From: Paludibacter sp. UBA6032
Lineage (GTDB): Bacteria > Bacteroidota > Bacteroidia > Bacteroidales > Paludibacteraceae
Assembly: GCA_002427885.1 (NCBI GenBank)
Contig: DIZI01000030.1
Coordinates: 41,580 to 105,579, forward strand
Direction: 5' to 3'
Length of the DNA: 64,000 nucleotides
Each line of letters starts with the position of its first letter. Positions within the stretch are counted from its first letter, which is position 1. A program made the position numbers and the translations under genes. The notes beneath the pieces were generated by a model, which worked only from the letters and a program-made list of their open reading frames with translations, had not been told where the DNA came from and searched no databases. Positions 19,057-27,109 of this stretch are shown piece by piece.

Positions 19057-19434
19057 TTAGTTATGACTGCAAACGTGTCCTTCTTCATGGCCATGTGACG
19101 CACAATTTGAGCCACCATCTACCAGTTTTCCGGCCAGATATTCAGTTACAAGCTCATTCACATCGCCTTTACAATTTCGAATAACCTGAATGTTTTGAGA
19201 TGCAAGTTTATTAATAGCTCCTTCGCCTATTCCTCCGGCAAGCATTATTTTTACATTCATATCCGCAAGATCATATGCGATATTTGACTTACAACCGCAG
19301 CCCTGTGGTGATTCAAGTGTCTGTTTTTCAATAATCTCATTTTCGTCCGAAACGGTAAAAATGCTGTAAAACTCACAATGTCCGAAATGATCGTCGATGC
19401 GGTTATTTTCTTTTGTTGGTACTGCAATTTTCAT
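19057..19434 (-). CDS. NifX/NifB-like dinitrogenase cofactor-family protein
   Basis: 125 residues with the NifX-type fold signature: MKIAVPTKENNRIDDHFGHCEFYSIF, then CGCKS and IMLAGGIGEGAINKL. A C-terminal extension rich in His/Cys (CASHGHEEGHVCSHN) looks metal-binding. No nif genes are nearby; stand-alone family members are widespread in anaerobes and are thought to carry iron-sulfur or Mo-containing clusters. Third gene of the DUF134 operon. Confidence 0.9.
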   Translation of the reverse strand: MKIAVPTKENNRIDDHFGHCEFYSIFTVSDENEIIEKQTLESPQGCGCKSNIAYDLADMNVKIMLAGGIGEGAINKLASQNIQVIRNCKGDVNELVTEYLAGKLVDGGSNCASHGHEEGHVCSHN

Positions 19435-19467
19435 TTTCTTTCTGTTTTTAAAATATTATTAATCTAA

Positions 19468-20304
19468 TTAATTCATTTGATGTAACAAAGTAAATCCGGT
19501 ATAAAACCAGTTAAGCTTTTCCTGTAATTTCATTTTTAACTGTGAATATACGCCTTCGCCTGTGCAATGTCCTGTATAAAAAGTTGTTTCGGGAAAATCT
19601 GACTGCAAGCGTTCAACTAATTTATTGATTTCACCCCCGGTTTCATATTGACCCTCATATCCATCCAGCAAATGAAATCCACCAATTAAAGTGCTGACAG
19701 GTTTTCCGAGTGTATGCTTCACAGAGTCCAATATATTCAATACACCGCAATGAGCACAACCTGAATAAACAATCATTTCATCCCTACCAAAACAGATAAT
19801 TAATTCATGATTAAAATCATCTGAAATAATTTCATTTTCAACCTTTTTCATTAAGGTTTTATTAGCTTTCGGTTGCGGAAAACAGCATGTTTGGCATGGA
19901 AAAACATGAATTTCGTTTTCAAAAGTCATTTTCGAATCGACAAATACAAACCGGTCTTCAAAATTCGTTATATCTATTTTGCCACTTATTTCACGCATTC
20001 CCTTTCTGTTTGAAAAAAACCGTTGTGTAAGTACGTTTTTAGATAAAACAATTTTGGCTTTCGAATTTATATTTAAAAAATCCTGTAACCCGCCAATATG
20101 ATCGGAATGTCCATGCGAAATAAACACATAATCAATAGCTGCAATATCAACTTCCATGTTATCGGCATTTTGTAAAAACATATCAGAAGCACCTGTATCA
20201 AGTAAACATTTATAGTTTTCGGTTTCAACATAAATGCATAATCCATGTTCTTTTTCAAGGATACTCTGCAATTTCCTGTTATCGGATAATATTTGTACTT
20301 TCAT
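19468..20304 (-). CDS. Metallo-beta-lactamase-fold hydrolase
   Basis: 278 residues with HGHSDHIGG as the metal-binding HxHxDH motif near residue 65, an upstream DTGASD, a Cys-rich segment (FPCQTCCFP), YSGCAHCG carrying the next ligand, and YTGHCTGEGVY. It resembles the MBL group often called dihydropteridine/methanopterin-precursor synthase-like; substrate unknown. Its ATG overlaps the stop of the DUF134 gene (ATGA), indicating translational coupling. Confidence 0.87.
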   Translation of the reverse strand: MKVQILSDNRKLQSILEKEHGLCIYVETENYKCLLDTGASDMFLQNADNMEVDIAAIDYVFISHGHSDHIGGLQDFLNINSKAKIVLSKNVLTQRFFSNRKGMREISGKIDITNFEDRFVFVDSKMTFENEIHVFPCQTCCFPQPKANKTLMKKVENEIISDDFNHELIICFGRDEMIVYSGCAHCGVLNILDSVKHTLGKPVSTLIGGFHLLDGYEGQYETGGEINKLVERLQSDFPETTFYTGHCTGEGVYSQLKMKLQEKLNWFYTGFTLLHQMN

Positions 20305-20717
20305 AACTTTTCAATATTAATTGGCATCAATTCATCATTCTGAAAATTCTTACAATCTTTACATCGGGTATGATTTTCCAATCCATCAATTAATTTATAG
20401 CATTTTTTACAACGAAACCAAAATTTGTCGAAATGAACATTTCCACCCTCAATTAAAATCATTTTTCCTTCTATTAAAGCTTTCGCAACAGTTTTACGGG
20501 CATTCTCATAAATTCTTGTGAGGGTGGGTCGTGACACATTCATTTTTTCAGCCGCTTGCTCCTGGTTCATTCCTTCATAATCTAGCAGGCGAATCGCTTC
20601 ATATTCGTCATACTGCAACGAAACGGAGCTCAACACTGTTCTGGGAATTCCAAAAGGTTTAAATCCTTGCATTAAAGGCGGTGAGACAATTTTTCGATCT
20701 TGCTTTGGGCGTGGCAT
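20301..20717 (-). CDS. UPF0251/DUF134 helix-turn-helix regulator
   Basis: 138 residues: the family N-terminus MPRPKQDRKI, a sigma-70-region-4-like HTH (YDEYEAIRLLDYEGMNQEQAAEKMNVSRPTLTR split as one helix pair), then a zinc-ribbon-like tail with FRCKKCYKL and CKDCKNF. First gene of a six-gene leftward operon and probably its regulator. Family members sit next to NifX-like and MBL proteins in many anaerobes. Confidence 0.9.
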   Translation of the reverse strand: MPRPKQDRKIVSPPLMQGFKPFGIPRTVLSSVSLQYDEYEAIRLLDYEGMNQEQAAEKMNVSRPTLTRIYENARKTVAKALIEGKMILIEGGNVHFDKFWFRCKKCYKLIDGLENHTRCKDCKNFQNDELMPINIEKL

Positions 20718-20755
20718 TTTTTATATTTAAAAAAATAAATGATTATTTTGAGGTA

Positions 20756-20786
20756 CAAAGGTACGAATAGTTTTGAACTTATGTTC
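20756..20786 (-). promoter_or_regulatory. Promoter and possible operator of the DUF134 operon
   Basis: CAAAGGTA (20756-20763) reads TACCTTTG on the minus strand, an exact TAnnTTTG match 39 bp before the start. Upstream, GAAC (20775-20778) and GTTC (20783-20786) form a short inverted repeat where a -33 element or operator would lie. Confidence 0.5.
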
Positions 20787-20855
20787 ATAACTAATCGTCT
20801 TTTAATGAAAAAAAGTAGCTCTCATTATTAATTGCCGGTTCAACCAAAACGAGAA

Positions 20856-20883
20856 AACCCTGACTCAAATTTGAATCAGGGTT
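20856..20883 (-). terminator. Terminator of the esterase gene
   Basis: Stem AACCCTGA (20856-20863) with TCAGGGTT (20876-20883); read leftward it is followed by a T-rich run. Confidence 0.8.
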
Positions 20884-20909
20884 CCCAATGAAATAGTTTT
20901 AAAATTAAT

Positions 20910-21734
20910 TTATTTCCTGTTTGGTTGATGGAAACATCGATCAAAAAACAGCATTTGATATTGAATTGAATTAGCCCAATAATCCCAGCTGTGAGTTCCC
21001 GGGCGTTCAATGTAATCGTGATTGATATTCATGGCCATCAATCTCCTGTGAAGTGCAGCATTTATTTGATAGAAAAAATCCGAAACACCACAATCGATAA
21101 TCAAATTCAACTCATTATTTTTCAAGGAGCTAACCATATTTATTACCGACCGATTGTCCCATTCAGCCCTATGGGTTTCATAATCTCCAATTCGGCGGGC
21201 AATGTCAAACTCTTTAACTGAAGACCGGAGATCCACGCCGCCACTCATACTTCCGGCATCCTGAAATAAATTTTTATTCCGGATGGCAATGTATAAAGCT
21301 CCATGGCCACCCATACTTAATCCGGTAATGGCACGCGCATTTCTATTTGGAATAGTGAAATAATGTGCATCAATATACGGAAGTAATTCTTTCGTTATAT
21401 AGGTTTCATACTGACTGGTTGAATCAATGGGACTATCCATAAACCAACTGTTATAGCCACCATCCGGGCAAACAATGATCAGTTGATACATGGTTGAAAG
21501 GTTTTTAATTGAAGGTACGGTTTTCACCCACTTTGCATAATTATCACTGTACCCGTGAAGTAAATAAACAACCGGATAATGCTTCTTTTCTGAATAATTT
21601 CCGGGCTTAATCACTACATTTTTTATATCCTTTTTCATACGGACTGAAAATACCGAAACAGTATCAACCTGAATAACGGAGAATGCTTGCAGATATAAAA
21701 AAAAGGAGACAAAGACAAAAATTAATCGTTTCAT
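20910..21734 (-). CDS. Secreted esterase (esterase D / XynC-like alpha/beta hydrolase)
   Basis: 274 residues with a signal peptide (FVSFFLYLQAFS), a YLLHGYSDNYAKW oxyanion loop, nucleophile Ser in GLSMGGHGAL and the catalytic His near the end in GTHSWDYW. The family includes feruloyl and acetyl-xylan-type esterases and mycolyltransferase-like enzymes, so removal of ester decorations from plant polysaccharide is plausible. Single-gene unit with its own terminator. Confidence 0.88.
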   Translation of the reverse strand: MKRLIFVFVSFFLYLQAFSVIQVDTVSVFSVRMKKDIKNVVIKPGNYSEKKHYPVVYLLHGYSDNYAKWVKTVPSIKNLSTMYQLIIVCPDGGYNSWFMDSPIDSTSQYETYITKELLPYIDAHYFTIPNRNARAITGLSMGGHGALYIAIRNKNLFQDAGSMSGGVDLRSSVKEFDIARRIGDYETHRAEWDNRSVINMVSSLKNNELNLIIDCGVSDFFYQINAALHRRLMAMNINHDYIERPGTHSWDYWANSIQYQMLFFDRCFHQPNRK

Positions 21735-21836
21735 AAATAGTAAAAATAAAATTTTATAGGATCATTGAAATATAAAGGTAACTAAAATCAATCAAACAGG
21801 TCATGAAATAAAGAAATGTTGTGAAAAATATGAAAA

Positions 21837-21874
21837 AAATAACCCGTTAAACTTGAAGATTCAACGGGTTATTT
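21837..21874 (-). terminator. Terminator of the SPFH-Arc unit
   Basis: Stem AAATAACCCGTT (21837-21848) with AACGGGTTATTT (21863-21874), immediately after the Arc-like gene. Confidence 0.85.
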
Positions 21875-21880
21875 GTGTTA

Positions 21881-22060
21881 TTATTTATCTGTTATTTTGC
21901 GTTTTGGAACCCTCCCACTCTTTTGTAAGGCCTGATCGAGTAAATAGAGAATTTGTCCGTTCGTACTGCGAAACTCATCAGCAGCCCACTTTTCAATAGC
22001 CTCCATTACTTCTGCATCGATGCGCAACACAAAGTTTTTATTTTTTATTTCTTTTGCCAC
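21881..22060 (-). CDS. Small Arc/ribbon-helix-helix family DNA-binding protein
   Basis: A 59-residue gene with a GTG start preceded by GAAGAAGA. Sequence features: MAKEIKNKNFVLRID, then EVMEAIEKWAADEFRSTNGQ and ILYLLDQALQKSGR, a classic ribbon-helix-helix layout (beta-strand FVLRID, two helices, Arc-like STNGQILYLLD). It lies 56 bp after the SPFH gene on the same strand and ends at a strong terminator. Probably regulates its own unit. Confidence 0.82.
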   Translation of the reverse strand: MAKEIKNKNFVLRIDAEVMEAIEKWAADEFRSTNGQILYLLDQALQKSGRVPKRKITDK

Positions 22061-22116
22061 AATATAAAAAATTCTTCTTCACTAATTCCTTAGTGAAAAA
22101 TGTAATTGAAAACGAA

Positions 22117-23085
22117 TTATTGATGCAGGGTTCCGGCATTTAAAATCGGTTGTGCGGACTCTTCACTACATAATACAACCAATAAATTACTCACCATTGC
22201 GGCTTTCTTATCTTCATCCAAATCAACAATTCCTTCGTCAGAAAGTTTTGCCAATGCCATTTTCACCATACCGACGGCACCTTCAACTATTTTTTCCCGG
22301 GCGGAAATAATGGCATCGGCTTGCTGACGTCGTAACATCACAGCAGCTATTTCGGCTGCATAAGCCAGGTAATTTATACGGGCTTCCACTACTTCAATCC
22401 CTGCAATCGACAAGCGAAGATTCAGTTGAGTTTCTAAAATATCATTTATTTCCTCTCCGCCCGAACGCAAAGTCATTTCATCCTCTTTACCCGAGCCGGT
22501 TTGATCATAATTATACATTCCCGCGACATTTCGTAAAGCAGCATCACTTTGTACTTTAACAAAATTCTCATACGCTTTCATCTTTTGCCCGACATTATCA
22601 ATTGCAGTACCGGGTGCCGGAACAGTCATCGATGCATTGTCAATGTCAAACGAAGCTTTGTAAGTATCAGCCACGCGCCATACCACAACGACACCAATCA
22701 TAACCGGATTTCCGGTTTTGTCATTCACTTTAATCGGGTCGGCATCTAAATTTCGTGCCCGCAAAGTAAGTTTTTTCTTGGTATAAAAGGGATTTACCCA
22801 GAAAAAACCATTTTCTTTTACCGTTCCTTCGTACTTCCCAAAGAAAATCATGACTCTTGCCTCATTAGGCTCGATTTGCATAAATCCACCCCAAAAAATA
22901 CAATTCAGGATAAACAATAATACATCGGCAATTACAATAATTACCAATAACGCTTGTGAAATTTCATTTGAATTTAAACTCCAAATAAACAGGACTACAA
23001 TTCCAACCAAAAAGAGTAAATTAAAAAGCAACATCGGTATCCCCGATAATTTTACTCCACTAAAATTTTCTTCTTTTGTTTTCAT
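22117..23085 (-). CDS. SPFH/Band 7 domain membrane protein
   Basis: 322 residues: two N-terminal hydrophobic segments (MLLFNLLFLVGIVVLFIWSL; LLVIIVIADVLLFILN), then the SPFH domain (EARVMIFFGKYEGTVKENGFFWVNPF) and a long charged helical part (IAAVMLRRQQADAIISAREKIVEGA). Members form membrane-anchored oligomers (flotillin/prohibitin superfamily); client unknown. Transcribed with the downstream Arc-like gene. Confidence 0.92.
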   Translation of the reverse strand: MKTKEENFSGVKLSGIPMLLFNLLFLVGIVVLFIWSLNSNEISQALLVIIVIADVLLFILNCIFWGGFMQIEPNEARVMIFFGKYEGTVKENGFFWVNPFYTKKKLTLRARNLDADPIKVNDKTGNPVMIGVVVVWRVADTYKASFDIDNASMTVPAPGTAIDNVGQKMKAYENFVKVQSDAALRNVAGMYNYDQTGSGKEDEMTLRSGGEEINDILETQLNLRLSIAGIEVVEARINYLAYAAEIAAVMLRRQQADAIISAREKIVEGAVGMVKMALAKLSDEGIVDLDEDKKAAMVSNLLVVLCSEESAQPILNAGTLHQ

Positions 23086-23292
23086 AAAATTTGATATTTA
23101 ATATGATATTATTTTGATATCACAAAGATTCAGAAATATATTTTGAATATCAAAATTTTAGAGCATATATTTTGATATTATTTGATAAATATTTTATCTT
23201 GTATTTAAAATATAAAATCTAAATATAAAGATCATATTTAAATGAGACAAATATTTATTTATAAATCAGAATCGTAATGTATAAAAAAATTC

Positions 23293-23300
23293 TAACTTTG
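23293..23300 (+). promoter_or_regulatory. Promoter box for ppnP
   Basis: TAACTTTG, an exact TAnnTTTG match, 62 bp before the ppnP start within a divergent AT-rich intergenic region. Confidence 0.55.
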
Positions 23301-23361
23301 CATAAAAATTACATATCAGGCAATTAATTGTATATTAATAAAAAATAAATACAAATATTTT

Positions 23362-23643
23362 ATGTTCAAAACAAATCAGTATTTCGATGGAAAAGTGGTT
23401 TCTATCGGATTGGAATCTGTAGAAGGAAATGCAACAGTAGGTGTAATGGCTGCAGGTGAATATGAATTCGGCACCGGCTCCATTGAAGTTATGACCGTTA
23501 TTTCGGGTCACCTAACTATCCAACAACCCGGTGAAACGGAATGGAAAACCTATAAAAAATTCGAAAGTTTAGTGGTGGCTAAGAATGTGAAATTTAAAGT
23601 AAAATGTACAGAAGATACACCGTATTTGTGTTTGTATAAATAA
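23362..23643 (+). CDS. ppnP: Pyrimidine/purine nucleoside phosphorylase (DUF1255)
   Basis: 93-residue single-domain cupin, the exact family length, with FDGKVVSIGLE, TVGVMAAGEYEFGT and SGHLTIQQPGE. Family knowledge: phosphorolysis of several nucleosides to free base and ribose 1-phosphate. Monocistronic with its own promoter and a bidirectional terminator. Confidence 0.95.
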   Translation: MFKTNQYFDGKVVSIGLESVEGNATVGVMAAGEYEFGTGSIEVMTVISGHLTIQQPGETEWKTYKKFESLVVAKNVKFKVKCTEDTPYLCLYK

Positions 23644-23677
23644 CTTTAACTAATCATTAAGTCGGGTAGAAAAATAA

Positions 23678-23711
23678 AAGAGCTTGTTCTATTTAAATGG
23701 AACAAGCTCTT
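23678..23711. terminator. Bidirectional terminator between ppnP and the T9SS protein
   Basis: 12-bp stem AAGAGCTTGTTC with GAACAAGCTCTT around a short AT loop; runs of A and T on both sides. Confidence 0.88.
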
Positions 23712-23746
23712 ATCAATATTTTAAAATATCGCAAAGTATTAATCAA

Positions 23747-25036
23747 CTATTTTATCAACACCAGTTTTTTTGTTTCGATATAATTACCAACTTTCATTTT
23801 GCAGTAGTAGACTCCACATTCATAATTGTCTGCATTCCATTGCACTGTGTGCTTCCCGGCAACATAATTTTCATCCAATAGTTTCAGTATTTCTTGTCCT
23901 TGCAAATTGTAAATTTTAAGTGTAACATGTGCTGAAGATGGCAGTTCAAAAGCAATAGTGGTATTTCCTGAAAATGGATTAGGATAATTTTGAACTAAGG
24001 CTGGTTGATTTAAACTTTTAAGAGAATTTTCTTTATTCTCAGTTGTTATAGATATAATGTCCGATAAGTGTCTGCGCCATACATTGGCATTATTTGTTCC
24101 GGCAAAAATATAATCATTATTTACTCCGAGTGATAAAACATAATATGCAGCTCCTAAAAAACCTGTATTTTCTTGATGCCAGTTTGCACCGTAGTCATTA
24201 GAAACCCAAACACCATCGCCATAACTACCAACAATTATATTACCTCCAATTGTTACCAAAGCTTGAATAGACGGAATTTCTTTAGAAAAAACCCAATTTT
24301 CTCCATTATCTGAAGAAGTAAAAACCAAATTATTTCTGGAAGTTGCAACCAGTGTGCCATTTGCGGTAGCCAACCTATTTATATCTAAATCTGTCAATAG
24401 GTTATTTTTTTCTGTCCAAACTGACGAAGTAGGGCTTACTTTATAAATTCCATGGTCGGTACCTGCATAAATCATAGTATCTTTAACTATCAATGCCCTC
24501 ACCTTTGTGTATCCACCGGCAGCAAAACCATCATTGTGTGCAATCCAGGTTGAAAGTGGATAAAATTCGGAAAGTCTAAAAATTCCAAGATCAGTTCCTG
24601 CCCAAAATGCATTATAATCTTTTAATTTTAACAAAGCATTTACGTGTGCTAAACCTCCCGGTTGTACTGTGATATCAGGGAAAGCAGTAAAGGTGGTACC
24701 CAAATTTGATGAACTGGAAATTCTCCCGTTAATCATCCCTGCTAACAGATTAAATGGGTAATTTCCATATTCCATAAAAAAAAGTGAACGAATATCTGAG
24801 AATGGCAAACCACCGCCAACATTTGACCAGGTAATACCATTATTTGTAGAACGAACCAATCCTCCGTTAGTCCCTGCCAAAACTGTTGAATCAATTACAG
24901 TTAAACATTGAATACTTTTACTTGTAGACGGACCACCGGTAGTTACCCATTGTGCCTGTACACCACCGTAAAAAAATATTATGATAATACACAAGAGCGC
25001 TTTTTTATAATTAAACTTTATTCCTATTGTTTTCAT
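23747..25036 (-). CDS. T9SS-secreted beta-propeller (BNR/sortilin-like) protein
   Basis: 429 residues: signal peptide ending VQAQW, then 5-6 propeller repeats with BNR/Asp-box-like units (RSTNNGITWSNVGGG; TSSDNGENWVFSKE; VSNDYGANWHQENTG) over about 30-340. A type A T9SS C-terminal domain follows (LVQNYPNPFSGNTTIAFEL; GVYYCKMKVGN; KKLVLIK). Delivered to the cell surface or medium by type IX secretion. The catalytic residues of sialidases are not evident, so binding or scaffolding is as likely as enzymatic activity. Confidence 0.9.
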   Translation of the reverse strand: MKTIGIKFNYKKALLCIIIIFFYGGVQAQWVTTGGPSTSKSIQCLTVIDSTVLAGTNGGLVRSTNNGITWSNVGGGLPFSDIRSLFFMEYGNYPFNLLAGMINGRISSSSNLGTTFTAFPDITVQPGGLAHVNALLKLKDYNAFWAGTDLGIFRLSEFYPLSTWIAHNDGFAAGGYTKVRALIVKDTMIYAGTDHGIYKVSPTSSVWTEKNNLLTDLDINRLATANGTLVATSRNNLVFTSSDNGENWVFSKEIPSIQALVTIGGNIIVGSYGDGVWVSNDYGANWHQENTGFLGAAYYVLSLGVNNDYIFAGTNNANVWRRHLSDIISITTENKENSLKSLNQPALVQNYPNPFSGNTTIAFELPSSAHVTLKIYNLQGQEILKLLDENYVAGKHTVQWNADNYECGVYYCKMKVGNYIETKKLVLIK

Positions 25037-25717
25037 ATTGTTCTCCTTTCATTTATAATTTATTTATATTTAAAATACTTTATGCTTTTTTCGAATGAAA
25101 TACATTATAAATACATACTGTAAATTCAAATAGAAAAAAAAGAATCCGATTATTTTACTATTTATTTATTGGATTTACAGTTATTTTTTTATTGGTTATT
25201 ATCGAAGTCGTCTTGACTTTTTATAATATCACTCCTACGGAGCTTTTATTTCATTGAAATAAATATTTCTACCATATTACTGCTCCTAACGGAGCATTTT
25301 CAGAGCTTCGGAGTAGCGATATTATAGTATTATGTATTATTAGGTCGTTTTTTTAAGCTCCGTAGGAGTGACATTATACTATCTTTAAAAAGTCAAGACG
25401 AATTCATCAATAATCTTTTTGTGAAAATATCTTTTAGCAAACAAAAAGATAAAGTCGCCGGAAACAAATCAGATATTTTTGAAATAACATGTTAAACAAA
25501 ATAAAGTTAGTTAAAATAACTACTGTTGAATCTATATGCGTTTCAAATAAATTGACTTTCATAAATAAATCACGCTTATTATGATACGAGAAAAGAGAAG
25601 ATTGTTTCAAATATGGTACAAATTTTTTTATACCTTTACCCGAAATAAACAAACAAATATCGATTTAGAATGTTATCAGCATAAAATGTAATCTTTCAAA
25701 ATTACAACTAGAAATTA
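25037..25717. other. Gene-free region with an inverted-repeat element
   Basis: 681 bp without a credible gene. The central part holds the inverted-repeat element described separately; the flanks are plain AT-rich DNA. Confidence 0.6.
25209..25400. repeat. MITE-like inverted-repeat element
   Basis: Left arm 25209-25245 starts CGTCTTGACTTTTT and carries CTCCTACGGAGCTT. The right arm 25355-25400 is its reverse complement with a 9-nt insertion. Inside are a smaller palindrome GCTCCTAACGGAGC (25282-25295) and a degenerate third copy of the arm (about 25303-25328). Total about 192 bp, non-coding, MITE- or BIME-like. Confidence 0.75.
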
Positions 25718-26104
25718 ATGAAGTATCGGATTTACTCCATAACACTTCTTTTGATATTGATATTCAATATATTAAGGTTTGAAATCCCATACATTCAGTA
25801 TGAGGTTTTCAAGACTTATATTGCCAAAAATCTTTGTATCAACAAAGATAAACCTAAAAGCTGTTGCGAGGGAAAATGCTTTCTTGAAAAGCAAATTAAA
25901 ATTGTAAACGAAACAAATGAATCTCAATCCTCAACAGAAAACAATCAAAATAAGATTCCTCAAAATAAAGAAGTAAAAGAGTTTCTACCTTCGAAAAACA
26001 GAATTCCTAAAGCTGAAGAAAAAGAATATACTACCTTCGAAAGTCGGGAAAGAATTATAACAACACGATACGTTTCTGCCGTTTTTGTCCCTCCAAAAGT
26101 TTAG
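25718..26104 (+). CDS. Small membrane-anchored Cys-motif protein of the copper-type locus
   Basis: 128 residues with one N-terminal hydrophobic segment (ITLLLILIFNILRF), a cysteine cluster NLCINKDKPKSCCEGKCFLEKQI, and a charged low-complexity tail ending FVPPKV. The cluster recurs in Bacteroidota proteins next to metal transporters (family recollection). It precedes a YtkA-like lipoprotein and an OprC-like receptor on the same strand; a copper-related role is inferred. Confidence 0.7.
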   Translation: MKYRIYSITLLLILIFNILRFEIPYIQYEVFKTYIAKNLCINKDKPKSCCEGKCFLEKQIKIVNETNESQSSTENNQNKIPQNKEVKEFLPSKNRIPKAEEKEYTTFESRERIITTRYVSAVFVPPKV

Positions 26105-26223
26105 TTCAGTTTCATAATATTTTCTGCAAAAAAATTTGCAGGATGAATTCGTTTGTCCATTTCCTTGTGTTGTGGACAGCAATTACTATTTTATAACACG
26201 AATAAAAACAACTTTTTAAATAA

Positions 26224-27060
26224 ATGAAAACTAACATATTAAATATTACCATCGCATTACTTATTTCTGTAATGTTTTTTTCATGCAAAGATGACGTAGA
26301 AACAACAAAAGTGAATTCTCTTGAAGGATTAATTAAATTAGAAGAAGGATATGCAATAGGCGCGGCAGCCAAAGTGGAGGTGTGGGGAAAGAAAAATTTC
26401 TTCATGGGTTACAATAATTTAACCGTTGTCCTGTTGGACTCGATAAACCCAACTGACACCTTAAAAGATGCACATATCTATTTTCAACCCTTAATGACCA
26501 TGCCTCAAACAACAGGAATGCCAATGAAACATGCCTGTCCGGTGGAGAATCCGAACGAAATGGCAATGAATGGAGTGTTTCCGGGAGCTGTAGCCTTTGT
26601 TATGCCAAGTATGGGCGGAGCCTGGAACCTGGGCATTTACGTTCATAATCACAAAAACGATAAAAGCGCAACAGTCAATTTTGAAGTTACAGTTGACAAT
26701 CCACCCACTACTGTTATGAGCGTATTCACATCACAAAGTCCTGATTCTGCAAAACTTGTTTTGTCGTTACTACAACCTCAAGCTCCAAAAGTGGGGATGA
26801 ATGATATTGAATTTACGATTCACAGAAAAGCAAGCATGATGGAATGGCCTGCCGATTCGACATACACGATTGAAATTACGCCCGAAATGCCAAGCATGGG
26901 TCACGGATCGCCCAATAATGTAAATCCGGTTCATGTCGGCAACGGTCATTACAAAGGCAAAGTGAATTTCACAATGACCGGTGAATGGAAAATAAATGTC
27001 GCTGTAAAAAAAGATGGAACAACCGTTTCAAAGAATGTGTATTTTAACATTACTTTTTAA
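26224..27060 (+). CDS. Lipoprotein with YtkA/FixH-like domains
   Basis: 278 residues with lipobox MFFSC (Cys21). A first half carries many Met/His (MTMPQTTGMPMKHACP). The C-terminal domain resembles YtkA: FTIHRKASMMEWPADS, TPEMPSMGHGSP, NGHYKGKVNFTMTGEWKINVAVKKDG. The Met/His richness suits copper binding at the cell surface. It is followed after a hairpin by the OprC-like receptor. Confidence 0.82.
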   Translation: MKTNILNITIALLISVMFFSCKDDVETTKVNSLEGLIKLEEGYAIGAAAKVEVWGKKNFFMGYNNLTVVLLDSINPTDTLKDAHIYFQPLMTMPQTTGMPMKHACPVENPNEMAMNGVFPGAVAFVMPSMGGAWNLGIYVHNHKNDKSATVNFEVTVDNPPTTVMSVFTSQSPDSAKLVLSLLQPQAPKVGMNDIEFTIHRKASMMEWPADSTYTIEITPEMPSMGHGSPNNVNPVHVGNGHYKGKVNFTMTGEWKINVAVKKDGTTVSKNVYFNITF

Positions 27061-27070
27061 TCACACCAAA

Positions 27071-27097
27071 AGGCGGGATCAACATCCCGCCTTCATT
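27071..27097 (+). terminator. Hairpin between lipoprotein and receptor (possible attenuator)
   Basis: Stem AGGCGGGAT (27071-27079) with ATCCCGCCT (27084-27092), loop of 4, then TCATTT. The weak T tract and the 13-bp distance to the next start suggest partial termination or transcript processing within an operon. Confidence 0.6.
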
Positions 27098-27109
27098 TAA
27101 AATACGACT

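Noticed and set aside
19044..19118. Longer N-terminus of the thioesterase
   Set aside because: It would overlap the NifX-like gene by 62 bp and precedes the family start MIEHDFKFRV.
19057..19434. Nitrogen fixation locus
   Set aside because: A stand-alone NifX-like gene only; no nif structural or assembly genes nearby.
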